A DNA stretch of 64,000 nucleotides from Sipunculus nudus (GCA_026874595.1 CM049314.1:35819229-35883228); one strand, 5' to 3'; counted from the first letter of the stretch, positions 1-14,600 are shown. A program made the numbers and translations. The notes: a model not told the origin generated them from the letters alone.

Positions 1-290
1 GAACCATGTAGGAAAAGCCAGAGGTTTGCAAATAAAGTTTTTCAACAAGTGACATTTCTACCTCCTCATATATGCAACCTACAACCCTAAGTTACATGTT
101 TTTCCCGTTTGTAAACATTGCTGTGTTTACAAACATGTTGTTGATAAACAAGTTCATACATCCTTCACAAAGGCGTAATAAGACATTTTCACAACCGAAA
201 TTACCCTTAGATCATTCATATATACACATAAGAAGCCAGATATCACATAAATACGTTTTCAAAAGGTAGGTGAATGGGCACCTTTTAATG
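1..290 (-). repeat. Dispersed ~280-bp repeat, copy 1
   Basis: This stretch matches the reverse complement of 61655-61935 along nearly its whole length. Shared landmarks are the end AGGTGAATGGGCACCTTT, TGTTTACAAACATGTTGTTG, AATTACCCTTA and ACCTCCTCATATATGCAA. The two copies lie at opposite ends of the window in opposite orientation and differ by many substitutions and small indels. No coding capacity is convincing. A MITE or other short non-autonomous element is likely. Confidence 0.75.
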
Positions 291-359
291 TATTAATAAT
301 TCGGGGTAACAGCTTAATGGCCACTTGTAATAATAAAATGCCAATGTTGTGTTGTTAAT

Positions 360-640
360 CATTTTAATATTTAACCCAACCAAGGAGGTTATGTTTTTGC
401 CGGCGTTGGTTTGTTTGTCTCTTTGTTTGTCTGTTAGTATCATTTTCCAAACAGTTCTTAACGGATTTTGATTAAATTTTCAGGATAGTTCGGCAATGAT
501 ACAAGAATAATTGATTGAATTTCGGGCGTTATCCAGATCACCATCTGGATCTAGGTGGAAATGCTGCATTTCAATGACATATAGGAGTAATGAGCTGCCT
601 TGGCGGAGGTTTTCGCTCTTTGAGTGTTTTTTCTAGGTTG
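360..640. repeat. Probable dispersed repeat with GTTTGTTTGTCT motif
   Basis: The stretch starts with an AAGGAGGTTATGTTTTTGCCGG motif, then TTGTTTGTCT repeats and a low-complexity body. This style of repeat is common in marine invertebrate genomes. No second copy was found here, so the call rests on its general look. Confidence 0.35.
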
Positions 641-1086
641 TTATGTTTTGCAATTCACTTAATCAAAATTTAACTTGAATCTCAAACGTATAATATAAGA
701 CATGTTAAGCATTAGCTAGTGTATAAAATATATGATTAGGAAATAAAGAGGAATTCAGAACACATTATAAAAAAATACACAATCACCGTAATAAATATTA
801 ATTTTTGTTTTAATTTAATGACAATAATGATTATGCTTTTTGCCAAGATTGGGCTCATGCACTTTTAGGGGTGTGCTTTTGTCCGACTGGGCCTTCGTCC
901 GGTCAACCTTCAAATGTACCGTCAGGCACAGTCACAATATCCGGCTTATTAGATGATAATTAAAAGAACCCTAAAGCACCGTTACTTTTCTCTTAGAGCT
1001 GTTGGAGTCATATTATCGAATAAACCTCCTCATTTTTTGCTGAGCTCTTGTGCCAATATCATTATACACCCGATGTTTACCTGTGC

Positions 1087-1299
1087 CAGAAGCGGATCCG
1101 GGGAGGGGGGGGGTGTTCAGGGGGTCCGGTAAGCCCCCCCCCCCCCCCCGTTCTATCATCCTCCGCAACTCTTTTGAAGGGTTTCAGACAACATTTTGTG
1201 GCCTGGAACCCCCTCCCCCCTTTTCCAGAACCTTGGGACGTTCTATCTCAAGGCTTTTCTTTAGTCCTACATGGTTCCAAAATCCTGGACCCGCCCCTG
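1087..1299. repeat. Short C/G-tract repeat (GGATCCG...CGCCCCTG type)
   Basis: It begins CAGAAGCGGATCCGG, carries long G and C homopolymers, and ends AAATCCTGGACCCGCCCCTG. The stretch 7006-7165 has the same layout (CAGAAGAGGATCG start, poly-C, GTTTCAGAC core, GAAATCCTGCAT end), so it is one short dispersed family. Open frames here come from the homopolymers. Confidence 0.5.
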
Positions 1300-2299
1300 T
1301 TTGCTGACTGTAATCCCTCCGAGTTTTTGAGATATAACCCTTTGTCCTCCCCGTCCGTTCATACACAGAGTAAAACTTGTTTCCGTTTTCCCTAAAAGAT
1401 TAAATTAAATCCCAGGGGTCTTTAGAAATATCTATGGAAACTAGTAACCTACATTCTTAGTGCAATTAGGAAAAAACTAGATCTTGAAAACTCTAAAAGT
1501 CAGACTACATTGTATTTTAATTGATTAAGATTGCTGACTATATATATTAGATTAGTTCATTAATTTAAGCTTTTCATCAACAATATCATTAAATCGGTAA
1601 TCGAATATTTAAGAGGTTTTTTTCAATGTTTTTTTTTAAGTTTAAAGTAAATTTTTAACAAAGGTAATATTCTGTAATATACAGGAATTGTATACCTTTA
1701 CAAAAAATAGGTTTATGCAATGTCAGAAGGTCTTGTTTGAGAGACATTGTGTCTCCTAAGTCGAATTTATCTGCAAAAATTTTGATTTTCCGATAAATGG
1801 TTATGCATGACGTCGATGACGTCGAAAGGAAAACAAGCTATATTTGAGCATTTTTTGGTCATTATATATTAAATGTATTGGTTATCAAATGCTATGAGCT
1901 TTATTCTTGAATACGTATACATTTTCCTTGTTATAAAATAATAACATTTTTTTTATAACGCGTTACAAATAGTAAAATAAGCTTTTTAAAATCCTCTAAA
2001 AGACACAACAAACGTTAAATCAATATAACTGTTGAGTTTATAAATGCTCTGTGTGTGATAAATATTTCAGTCGCTTGTTTTTCTGTTCGAAATGTAATAT
2101 TACTTGTCACACTTTAGGTGGTTTGTCGCTTTTGCAAACTAATTCGATGTATGCTTCTTCACAAAAAAAAAACACACACACACACGAATGCAATAATTGA
2201 TAATAAATAATAAGGCTGAGCTCAGTGATGTAATTATTTATAATATAATCTTAATACATGTATAATAATTTTGACTGTAATATAAGGTATATTATCGTG

Positions 2300-2600
2300 C
2301 GTGGTGACCCTTGGTATCATCGAGTGGCAAAGGTGCAGGACTTGTGATCAAGCGCTCGTGGGTTTTGAATCCCGTAGCAGCTCACTTCTTCGCTAAGACC
2401 TTTAAGCCAGATCTCAACCTACAAGTGTGCTTATGATGACCCAGCAATACAAAGGCATGGGTACCGGATTTAGTGCCATATGCGTATGGCGGGCCCTGGC
2501 GACCTCAACACCGTGTGTTGGCCTGTAGTGACCCAGGGAGCTACTTCTGTGACAGTTACTGGGAAGGAGACTTAAAACCTATAACTTTTAACTTTTTTTT
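2300..2600 (+). repeat. tRNA-derived SINE candidate
   Basis: A polymerase III A-box-like stretch (TGGTATCATCGAGTGGC, from 2312) is followed about 45 bases later by a B-box-like GGGTTTTGAATCCCG (about 2359-2373). The tRNA-like head leads into ~200 bases of unrelated body and a T/A-rich tail near 2590. This is the usual SINE layout. The B box has two extra bases against the consensus, so this copy is diverged. Confidence 0.5.
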
Positions 2601-3950
2601 AACTTTACAATATATCACCATTGCAAGATGGTAAGGTTTGGCATTTTGGATACCACATTTATCTGTATCGTTAATGAGTGGTTGCGTACGGTTTCTTAAA
2701 AGGGAAAGTATTTGGTCAAACATCAACTGCCATAACAGTCAGCCAAGCTGGGACAGGAACCAACCAGCAAACTAAGTTAGGCGATTGTTACTCCGACGAT
2801 CCAGCCGCCCTCACCAGCAGGGCCGGTGTTCTTGATAGAGTGAATTATTTCTTAGCCTAATGTCAATAGAGTGGTCGCGAAAGCGAGGTGGTCGTGTTAG
2901 ATGAGGTTTTGTAACAAGGTTTACATTACATTTTCCAGGATTTAAAACCTTGTCGTATAAGCCATTGGTCGCCTGTATACTTTCATCTAAAACCCCTGGG
3001 TGCTCTCAGGCCTCACGATGTCACCGCAAAAATCCTTAACCGCGTGGTTATTGATAAAGATCGAAACATCCTGCTTTTCCGAACCCCATGGTTTTAGTGG
3101 AAAAGTATAAGGGTGGCCACTAAAATCGATCAACAACATATTAAAATTTTTTTGTTTTTTAAACATTTCAACGATCGGCAAATACCCTTTTTGGTCCAGA
3201 TATAAATGCATCAGTATTCATGTGTATATAAATGGTTGATATATATATTTGCCCCCGCCAGGAGGGGTATCCGTTCAATCCCGTTCTTGTGTATGTGTGT
3301 ATGTGCGTATTTGTGTGTGTGTTTGTGTCTAGGTATGTTTGTTTACAATATAACTCACACATGCATGAACGGAATCTCATGTAATTTTTCAGGCCGTGTT
3401 TGGAATGGGCCAATGAAGAAACGATTACATTTTGGTATTGATTTGGATTCAGAAATGTCATCAAGGAATATTCACAAATGTACAGTCACTTATACACTTA
3501 TGAACCTAGGAATATGAGCCGAATAAGAGAATGCAAATACTGGTTGGAGAGCATCCCACAATAAGGACCCGAATATGACGGAGGCTTGCATTCTTTGGAA
3601 TGCAGGTTTAAAATGTTTTAATGCAGATGAATTGTAACTTTATAATATGAGCCACTATAAGTATGAATTTTATATACATATGATGACTTAATACATTTTT
3701 TGAATACACGGAAGGAGATTGAAGACACAAAAACACATATCCGTTACATACTGTAAAATAAACATAAAGTGAATGAGTTTTTCATTTATACATCACGCCT
3801 CACTCGTATCATAAATATCATCTCCTTGTTGGCATTATAGTAGGTCTCATTCTGAGGTCAACCCTAAAATTATATAACAAAGGAGATATACAAACCTACA
3901 GTAAAGTCACAATCCTTATTCAACATGCTGAGTGTTGTCTTACCATCATT
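2601..3950. other. Intergenic, no gene recognised
   Basis: Anonymous AT-rich sequence with a GT-rich microsatellite at about 3290-3340. Short open frames on both strands show no family motif or supported splice structure. Confidence 0.4.
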
Positions 3951-3953
3951 CAC

Positions 3954-3969
3954 AGGATAAGATAATATC
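3954..3969 (+). promoter_or_regulatory. Clustered GATA motifs upstream of the receptor gene
   Basis: AGGATAAGATAATATC holds two forward GATAA cores and one inverted TATC, about 95 bases before the receptor start codon. A GATAAGATAA-like doublet recurs in the first intron near 4180. GATA factors act in invertebrate blood cells, which would suit an immune receptor. Occupancy is inference. Confidence 0.25.
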
Positions 3970-4060
3970 AGTCAGTACTCAGGATCTATATGAAGGGTTA
4001 CTGATGGGACAGTTGATTTAATAAGCTACTCATGAAGAGGAGGCTGTGACAGTCGCTAAA

Positions 4061-4121
4061 ATGGCTGGGATGTCTGTTGTCCTTTTAATTTTAATTGTAT
4101 ATACCTACAGGACTTATGCAG
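4061..4121 (+). CDS. Receptor exon 1: signal peptide
   Basis: ATG is followed by a hydrophobic run (VVLLILIVYTY) ending RTYA, a good signal peptide with cleavage after Ala20. The exon ends GCA G|GTAGGC in phase 1. The orphan G joins AT of exon 2 to make Asp21. This start is chosen because it supplies the only signal peptide in phase with the downstream exons. Confidence 0.8.
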
Positions 4122-5634
4122 GTAGGCTGATACTTATTGACTGTACCTCCATACCCATATGAGTTGCTCCAAAGGATATGATAATCATAAGATAAGATTA
4201 TAAAAAGCTTCCATTATTCCAAGGTTATCAGTTACCATTTAGTATATGATTTATATCTTTACGTTGCTTTTCCCAGTAATCTCTTTATTTATTAAAGAGA
4301 AATTTAGATTACTCTTAAAACCTGCATCGAGGCCCACAGTCTTTCATCTCGCTCTGACCTTTAACCCTCCATTTCCTATTATATCTTCGGCGTTTATGTG
4401 TTTATGATAGTTAATATCGTACTTTAATGCAATGACGTGTGTGTGCTCAACTGGCGCCTCATTCCGGCTTCTTCTCTTTCATACGGTTCCAACCTTCGCT
4501 TAACCGTCGGTGCAAACCGAATTTTGGGTCCTAGAATGTCTGTGTGTTGTGTTTTCGTGCTCTTATCAAACCCTGATTGAGTCATTACTCGCGAGATACA
4601 AGCATTTCAAACGCGTTACCTGCCTAAATCTTTTGTACACACTACAACGCTCAGATGTCGCAGGGCGAATGTTTTAAGTCAAAATGTGCAGACAACATCC
4701 GCAAGCGGGACATTTGGTGTCAAAACAAGAGATCTTAAAATTCTTCGTTATAGCTTCAACTCCCCCAGTATTGAACTATAATGTCACACGGTCTTAGACC
4801 AATGTTTCTTAAAGCATGGCGCTCGCTAATAAAGCACTGGTACAATTCTGCTGTTAAAAAATTTATGCACATCCGCTAGTATATGTTCAATTAGTAACAT
4901 TTAAAAAGAACCTGACTGCTTGTCTAGAGGTCAGATCCTCTGCAAACGACAACTCCCAAAGCAATGAGGAGATCCACGAATGTAGAACCACAGAAGAAAC
5001 ACCTGTTAGAAACTTGCAAAATCTTGATATGTCAGGTTGAGCGCTTATACCTTAGGGTTATGTGCATACTAAGTTTATGTTATGCGCCATCTGTGTATCG
5101 GAGTATGCATATGGTTTTAGAACAAAATATTATAATACACCTTAATGTTTTAAGGAGAAAGCACTATATTTCAGGTATATTTAACATGCCTGGCGTGTGA
5201 ATAGGTCCCTTTTAGCTTTGAGGTCTGTTTACCAGCTGTAGTTACCAAGTGGATGGCAGGCAGACCTCTTATTTTTTTTTTTTTTTTTTGCGTCTGGCAG
5301 CTTCTAGTTTTGGCTGGCGTGATCACATGTGCAACAAGGGAAGAGAGTACTGACCACTCTCAAGCTAGAAACCGTAAGGAGACCCTCTTGCCAATAACGT
5401 TGACAGCTGCCGGCGTATATTGGTTAGAGATCCAAACAGCAAGAAGTCTCTTGACTGGGCCCGTTGAAGTAAAAAAATAGGCTGGAAAGCCTTGAGATTT
5501 TAAAGCTTAAGGTTGATTTTGTAAAATTACCTTCGGTCCTATGACGAGCAATGGCGTCAATTTGTCATTAAGGGTGGGGGGATGACTCGCAACTTTTTTC
5601 AAACACACACTCACAAACACACACTGTATGTGTT

Positions 5635-5687
<53 letters not shown>

Positions 5688-8600
5688 TATATTGTCTGTG
5701 TGAGACATTATATTACAATTACGTATAAGGTTTTAGAAAATAAGGTATTCTGTTTCCTGTATATTTTAATTCTATAGATATATATCAGGTTTAGATATAA
5801 AATATTTCATATAAAACTCATAAATTGATCTAAAGTGCATATTCTAATCATGACATATTGCATTTCCAATATACGAATATTATTCTCTGAATTTCAGGGG
5901 GGATGATTACATAGATCATCCCCCCTTGCAAAAAGTGGGGGGGTATATATATTCCCATCCCCCCCCCCCCCATATTGACGCCCCTGATGATGACGGTTCC
6001 TTAAAATAGCTTAAAATCATAATGGGCGAATTAAGTGGAATATGTTATGGGAGCTTACAACCAAATAACTTACAACGCAGCTTACAATAGAGATATGTTT
6101 AAAGCTACTCCCGGCTCAGTTATCATATTAAATAACTGAAATCCCTGGACAATAAAATACAACTGGTAAAATGCCACCGAAGTAGCGAACCTCGACGCTG
6201 TAAACCACTACCTTATTAAATGCATGGGGAAATTCTGAATTTTTCTCATATAAATTTTACCTTCTATTGCAAAAAAAACCAAATATGTGGATACTCACAT
6301 TCGAAATATCAAAATAAAACGGATAGGCAAATACCCCTGAACTGACTTAGATTATTCTCTGTTGAGGCAGATTTGCTGTGACATCGCATAACCACGAGTA
6401 GTATCCAACAGATTAAAAACGCGGAAGTTGTACCCAAATACTGCTGGTACGACCGGTACACATGACACATGTGACACTAGACAATGAGATTATACACACT
6501 AACCTTTTTTTATTTACAACTGGCTGATTTTTTAAATACTCTAAAGATGCAATTACTTGTTTTTTTAGTTTTTGTTAACTTTATTATGCAGATAAATACA
6601 TATTTAGGCTATGTCTGGAAGCACGATCTTTCTATCACAATCATATTATGAGATGTAGTACTCTATTCCTTAAATATATGGTTAAGAATTGGCTATAAAC
6701 ATCAAATGGGGAAATATGGCTAAAGTTTAACAATTGTTATTGTGTAAAAAATATACCTGCCTTATTATGGAGACACGTGTATACAAGGTAGTCATTATTA
6801 TGAGAATGTAACACACTTTGCACATATATAGCATATTTATATAAAGCTGGAATTTATGAGAATTCAACTGTGATTTCATTAGATCGACGGTACCTGCTTG
6901 TGTACCCTGCGGTCCATGAAGACTACAAAGAATGGAGCTTTGAAATAATGATCTCTACCACCGCGCCTTCCACTACAGTACAGGTAAGCTGGTCATATCA
7001 ACTGTATCAGAAGAGGATCGAGGGGTCCGAAACACCCCCCCCCCCCCCCCCCCCATTTCAGCCACCGCAAGCTTTTTGTTTAGAGTTTCAGACCAATTTT
7101 GGGGCTTCCTTGGTACTTCCTGTGTTGGACCCCCTTTTCCGAAATCCTGCATTCTCCCCGGTGTACCGATTTCAGATTACCCCCCTTTCAGATTACCGGG
7201 GGGTAATCTGAAATCGATTTCAGATTACCCCTCGGTAACTTGAAACCGATTTCAGATTACCCCCGGAGGTAATCTGAAATCGATTTCAGATTACCCCCTC
7301 CAATTTCAGATTACCCCCCCCCCCCCCAAATGATTACTTATGATTATTTAGATACTTATCTTATAGATTACCTTAAGTAACCTGAAAACAACAAAAAACT
7401 ACTTCTACTACTACTACTACTTTTTATAATAATAACAATAGTAAAATTAACGATGATGATTATTAACATCATATTGTCATCATCCCTGTAGTACAAACGG
7501 TACAAAACATTATCTCTCCATTTAAATTATAAATACACCAACTATAAATGAAACATGCAGTCTTGCACATTAACTGGATATGATTTCTGATTTTAAACAT
7601 GTTTCACGTTTCATTTTAAATATAATACAAGTAATTTTTTTTTTTAAATAATTTTTGCCTCTTTGGTATACCAATATTATTTTACATTGTTCACTCAGCT
7701 GAATTTCTTTGTTTTGCCATTCAATTTCAATATTTTAAATTTTCAATGTAAATTTTTTTCATTGAAATTATTAATAAATTATTGTTGTATAGTGTTTGCG
7801 TTTACGCCTGCATAACACAAAATTCCCATATTTGTGATAATAAGGCGTAATTTCTATATTTATATGTAAATGTTATGTGTCATAAACATTACATACAAAA
7901 TTTCAGTCCCTAATCCATTTGAAAGTCTGAATTGAAATAAACTATACCAAAATATGTGCTTTTTCTTTAAAAACAGCATTTGTTAAACCCAGCATATACT
8001 CTTCCCTAATAATTTTTTATGCAGCCAAAATGTATTTCTGTGATTTATATTTTCAATTTGTTTGTATATTAAAACGAATTACACTGGTTTTGACACGTTG
8101 TTAGTATTTTGCGTTTCCCGAAATAAATATAATCATTTACACTGTAATCATTAAGCATATTGACGTTTAAATATTTAAATTTTCTTGTTAAATGTTAAAA
8201 TCCACACATAATCCAATAAGAGTTATATAGTATATATTTGATATAAAAAAAATCCATTAAAATTCTTTAAAATCCTGAAATCGTTCATTATACCTGCATT
8301 CGTGATTGACTGTATTCATTGTTTTTAATACAAAAAAAAATGCTTTATACGACTGCAACTTCGTCATATTGTCTTAAACATAGGCTATGTGACTGTAAAC
8401 ACTGACACAGGGGCAATCCTATAAGTATTGATGATGGGGGTGTCAAAGGTCAGTTGGTTGGTACTTATGCAATTTTTAACGTAAAATCCAACAAGCAATA
8501 GGGGTTATTTCCTATCTCCTATATTTAATCAGATAGTTAGCATAATTTGCTAAATAACCCATTTATTTTATTCATTATTTTTTAATAATAATAAGGTGTT

Positions 8601-11600
8601 TTTTGTATATGACAAGTTTTTTTCACCGAAGCAAACATCTTTTTGTTCACGCTAACATGTACTAAAGTCAGAAATGCGTGGAATTTGTGAAGTATTGATT
8701 TACTATTACATATAGAATAAGTTTGCATAAAAATGCAACTTAAGTTGATAAAAAAATGTTTTAGTAGTATTCACATTTCTACCAGGACAATGTTTGGGTG
8801 GTTAAAGATTAATCTACTTTAATAAACCTTACAATTAATGAAAATAATCTTATTAATTAAATTACCTCATGCATAATTATGCACAATATGCAAATTATCT
8901 CATTAAATATGCAAAATATGAGCAAGTGCAAGCATACATAAAAACCAAGCAAGGGACCTTATAAAAAAAGTTTTGTATTTACGCGGTCAATAATCATTAA
9001 CTATTACATGTAGAATCGGGTTGAATAAATAATTCTGCAAATTAGGTTACTTTAGAATGTTTTGGTAGTCATCGTATTTCTACCAGACAAAGTTTTGGTG
9101 ATTTAAGATTGATCTGGTTCAGGATACCTTACAATTAATAAAAAAACAATCTGCAAGTATTTTGAAAACATGAATTTGAAAATGTTACAATGAAATTCAG
9201 CGGTGAATAATTACTGTTACCTGATTTAAAGGGAAATCATATCAAGTTTTTCGTTTTGCCTGACAAAAAGATGTACCTCATGTATGTGCGTTTGTTTACG
9301 TTTGCCATTATATGTCAAAAAAGCTAATCATATCATGTTTGGTAATAACATATTTTGGCTTATAGTTTGAAAGTAAGTCGGGATATGGTTTAAGGTGAAT
9401 ATAAAAAATTTTCAAACAAAACTTGAAATGGATATCGTAAAATATTTTAATGAAAACTGTCAAGGATACACTCGGAATATAAAAAAACCCCATAACTTTT
9501 AATGTTATATAGTTTTCCGATTACAATGTGCAGAACACCTGAAAAAATGCACGTGTATTTGATGTTTAGGTTAAAAATCCAAATATTCAAATTGCAGTGC
9601 ACTTACCGATGACAATATAATGATTTATATCATACATGCAGAACAATGGCACAACGCTGTGACATACATGCATTATGATTTTCCTTTTGAATATGGAACA
9701 TGTGAAATCATATAAAAATTAAAATATATTTAGAGAGACAATTTGAAAAGCACGTATCGAATATACATGGGTGATTTATTTGTACTCAATAAATAATGGC
9801 AGCTGATATTTGAAAAAAAAATATCCAAATTATAATAAATGTAAATAACAGAATAAACCGAAAATGCACCCAAAGTGAGGATGCCAATAAGGTACGCGTC
9901 CTGTAAATTAGAAGTTTATCTGAGTTACAGTTTTTTCTTCAGAATAACACCACGTATAAAATATTAAAGTTGAAATAGAAAAATTCATAATAAAATAAAA
10001 AGTATTAAAAAAATAATAAAGTCGGGAAATCTATAAGATACATGTTACATGAATTAAATCTTGATCCGAGTATTGTTTTAAGATATCCCGTTTATATGAA
10101 ATGCTGGTCAAAATTGGAAAAAGTTAATATTTTAATATCAAGCATAACGAAAATCTAAACAGGTAAAGAGACCCATAAGATACACCTGTCATTTTCATTA
10201 GCAGTTGATCACAGCATTGGCATTTGAGATATCGCTTCCCATATAAATATTTTAACTTGAAATTGAACAATTTATTAGTAATTAATCGAAGTAGATATGA
10301 AGTAGTTTTAGACATATAGCATCGATTATGTAATTGTTTATTGGAAATTGAAGCAATATCACCGCAAGAGCGCATAATACGCCCCTCGTATTTCTTGTGA
10401 CCTCTGACCACATTCAGTCACCACGTTTTGTCTAGAATCGAACTCGGGTGAAAAACTTTATGTAACTATTCGTAGTGAATTTGATTTATAGCCATCAAAA
10501 TTCCAAAGTTTGGTGACCTCTGACCTCATTACATATGCACGGATTTTATGGAGAATCGAACCCAGATGGGACACTTTATTGGTTAATATTTAAATGAGAG
10601 TGTCATCAAAATCCATCAAATTCCTGGTCAGTATTTACGGCGAAACCTCCGAGTAGTCTCGTGATGACCTCTGCCCTCATTAAATATGCTCGGATATTGC
10701 AGAGAATCAAACTCAAGCGAGATACTTTATTGGTCCATACTATTAGTGAGTTTCCTGAAAATCAATCAAAATACTGGTAAGTTATCGTTGCGATACCAAT
10801 GGTTATTGGACGGACCGACATATATGCTAGTACTATAATACGATCCGTCTATAAGACGGGCGTTATAAAATCTTAAAAAGTATAAAAATCATGTAAGTGT
10901 GCCCAAAACCTAATCAAGTGAGGAGATCCATAAGATACACCTGCCAAGTTAATTAAAACGGGATGTAAGTAACGATTTTGAGATGATACGTGTTATGAAG
11001 AGGTTACGGACAGAGAGACCCACGTACGGCCCGACGGAGCTGACCACTATATCACCAGCCAGCTGAGGATGTTGTAAATGAATATATTTGGAAGGGTAAG
11101 CTCCTACTTACACTAAAAGTAATCATATTAGCTTGATCAGTGAGGGGGGTAATCTGAAATGTAGGGGGGTAACCTGAAATCAGGTTCAGGCTACCCCCGG
11201 GGGTAATCTGAAATCGATTTCAGATTACCGGGGGGTAACCTGAAAGTGGGGGTAATCTGAAGTCTTTACACCGGTGTATCCGGATGAGCTATTGTTTAAT
11301 TGGACCACTGATACTCTTACATGCAGTAACTTTTAAATTAGTAAAAGTGTCAAACTGAGAGCTTATATTAATTTAGAGTCCTTCGGATTGGATGTCCCTA
11401 CGAAAGGATATATATTGTTATCCCTTTCATATTCAGAAACATCGTTCGGTAAACGACAGCAAAAATTTGTTCAAATACAACTACCTATTAACATAGGATA
11501 TACAATCCAAACACAATCACGGTAATTTCGAAACATTATTTTCATTTAAACACCTGTTTTTTAACAAACTGTTTTATTGCATTAATGTGACAATTGCTTA

Positions 11601-14600
11601 GTGACAAGTGGTGCAACATATTCCTCCTCATAGACCAAACTTTCATCGATTCAGGTCAGCGGAGCCAACATGACTGCGAATATTTCGGTAGAGGAAAGTC
11701 AAGGATACAGGCTCAATCTTAGTAGAGAAAGTTATTACTTAAACCAATATTTCAAAGTGGAGAAGAAAGCCTTTCTTCTGGAGTCACAGGTACCAATAAC
11801 TGTACAAGGCTTTGTTGGAATGTTCACGTCTGTAGGAGGATACACTGCAATAGACATTGACTTTGGCAGACATAAGTATATAGTACCAGGATACACGGAC
11901 TATGACAAGCGTTATAACTCAGATATTATTGTTGCAGCGACAACCGACAACACGTTAGTGACTTTCAATTTTCCTAACGGGTCGTCTTCCTCTGTAACTT
12001 TACCAACTTTCGGTACGTATGCGGTCAAATCTAACAGTGATCTCACGGGGACTCTCGTAGAAGCCACCTCTTCAGTTGCAGTTTATTCAGGACACATTTG
12101 TGCCAACGTTCCTGTTGATATTAGAAACTGTGATCGACTGATAGAAGCTATACCTCCTCTTGTGTATGGGGATCGTCATTTTATAATTCCTATTATTGCT
12201 GGCAGAAAGAAAAACATTGGATATGTTATTCGTGTTTTATTTACACGTGAACGTGTTTCTTTATCCGGCGAATCATATAGATACACAGAAATTAATATGC
12301 CCATTAACGCCCCCCGTACTCTCACCTGTTCAGAAGACTGCTTCGTTTATCAGTATAACAAAGGCCAGTCTGCAGACTCTTCGAAATCGGATCCTTTTAT
12401 GATGCGTATTTTACCAACAAAGCGGTACGCAAACCGACTGAACTGGATGACCCCGGTACAGTCTAAAGGAGACACATTCATGCATTACGTCACAATCATT
12501 GCTCCCACGGTATATAAGAAAGAGATTGAACTGGATAGCTTGCGTCTAAATGACAGTGTTTGGTTTCGTGTCGACAATTCCTCCTTCAGTGTACTGTCAG
12601 TTGCAATAAGTGAAGGACTACATAAGATTGAACACAGAGATGCGTATGTAAAGATTGCAGCTTATGCATATGGTCATGGGCAGAAAACCGGTATTGGCTA
12701 TGGCTTTCCAGTTGAATCTTTAGGTATGTAAGGAACAATACTAGACAGACTTTTATTTAGATTCCGTGATTTAAAGGTTCTCCTATAACACTTATATATC
12801 ACTCAATTACCATTCAAAAGTCTAATGGATTTTTTTACGTTTCAATAAACACTAGATTGAAGCGATCATATTTATTTTACTGCATTTGGACCATAATTTC
12901 TTTACTAAACCCCACAACTCATATGATTTTCCTGACAAAGCCTCTACATTTAAAGAAATATTAATTATTCATGTTTTTAATGTATGCAGATTTCGAGTTT
13001 CCATATGATATGAAAGATGATGGTCATAGCAAGAACAAAAGCACTCAACACGCAGGTAAGTCGTGAAAAAGTATGAGAAAATATGATATATTGTTATATG
13101 TAAATATCAATTGTGTAAATTTATATTAAATTCTTCTTATATCTATCAATCAAGGGTAAGCTTAGTTTCTCGCAGCAGACTAAAATAAAGCTAAACTGGA
13201 CTTTCTGTAATTGTGATACGACAGTCGCAGATCCCCACCTATCCTTTGGTTTACTCCTCTCACTGATTTATGGTTTTTTCCTGTCTCTTTGAAATGAAAG
13301 TTAATGGTTCCTTCTTGAGATTTCACATATCAGGTGAACATGGCGACGTCAAATAATTTGCTTACCATTCAAAATGAAATAATGATACCAAAACCAAAGA
13401 CCGCACTGAAATTTCTTCTCCGAATATATTATTCCCCTGCTATTTCATCGCCGAGTAGCAGTGACTTATTCCATTGGTCTATCAGGATTTTCTCTAAGTC
13501 TGTGTTAAATTAATTCCATTTAAGATCTGGTTATTGTTTTCAGTTGAATTTTATAGACAACTTCAAAATAAATAAAATAATTTTCCTTTATAAGCAGAAG
13601 CCACATTTCCATACGATACCAAGGATGAGACCTATGGCAAGAACAATAGCGAGAATAAAAAAGGTATACATCTGCCATTCTCACTAAGTTCAATTACATC
13701 GAAAATTACCATATATACAAAATTTACATTTTTTACATAACTTGTAAAGAAATATAGGAAAATATACATATAGCACATATGTTAGATGAAACGCGTAATC
13801 AATAAGAACGGAGAGTATACAATATCTTTGCGCCAACCCACCATGTTAATTATGTACGAGTGTCAACTTCCCAGTGCCCATTTAATAATTGTGCTGGTGA
13901 CGTCACGATAAGTAAAGTATATCAAGCAGAGAGCATGCAACCGATTGCAACCACCCAAAGATAACAAATGTCAATTTTTCTCTCCATGAAAGACTACAAA
14001 GCCATCCTGATTTGTGTGGGCGCCGTAGCAGGTGTCCTTTTTATGACCCTTATCATCAGCTGGATCCAGTGCTTCGCAATCAGACGGTGAGTGTTTTGGT
14101 ATGATCTCTATCAGGTTACTCCTGTGGTTATATCGTTTCACATGGATTTACTTTCACGTCTTCAGATGGGTTGTATTTGATTAATCTTCGTACTGATTCC
14201 CGTGATACCCCGTTAGGGGAAAAATCTTTAAGGATTAATACACAAACAGCATAACAAATATGAATAACAATTGTTACTAACAATTAACAATTATATAAAT
14301 ACAATTAATATATTACAACTATTAATTTACTACAGTCAGACTACAGCAAAAGGACGAAATCCTACGATACGTGCAGCTACTGAATATGCCATCATCGCTA
14401 ATGATCAGTTTTATTACACGGCCTTATCCGGAAATCGCAGACATCCTACAGAAGACACCAGCTACTCCAGTAGCCATGGCCTTTACACGGCGTTATCAGG
14501 TGATCATGTTCCTGCTGCACAGAATGCCAGTAATCCCAGCAACGCCGTATCAGGGAACCAGGATCCTGCTGCTCAAAACGCTGGTAATCCCAGTGACCAT

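Larger units (their letters stand above)
7158..11278. mobile_element. Foldback-type DNA transposon (~4.1 kb) with 8-bp target duplication
   Basis: The identical 8-mer CCGGTGTA stands at 7158-7165 and 11271-11278. Immediately inside each copy is a cluster of palindromic GGTAATCTGAAATCGATTTCAGATTACC-type units (7166-7325 and about 11143-11262), in opposite overall orientation. Such compound, internally repeated inverted ends are the foldback layout. The ~3.8 kb interior is AT-rich, carries imperfect tandem repeats, and shows no recognisable transposase. It lies wholly in receptor intron 2 and would be removed by splicing. Confidence 0.65.

Noticed and set aside
11670-12731. The long frame as a single-exon 353-aa gene starting at its own ATG
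   Set aside because: The family domain continues upstream across a good acceptor into exons 1-2, and the last codons (GGT ATG TAA) are an intron donor read through.
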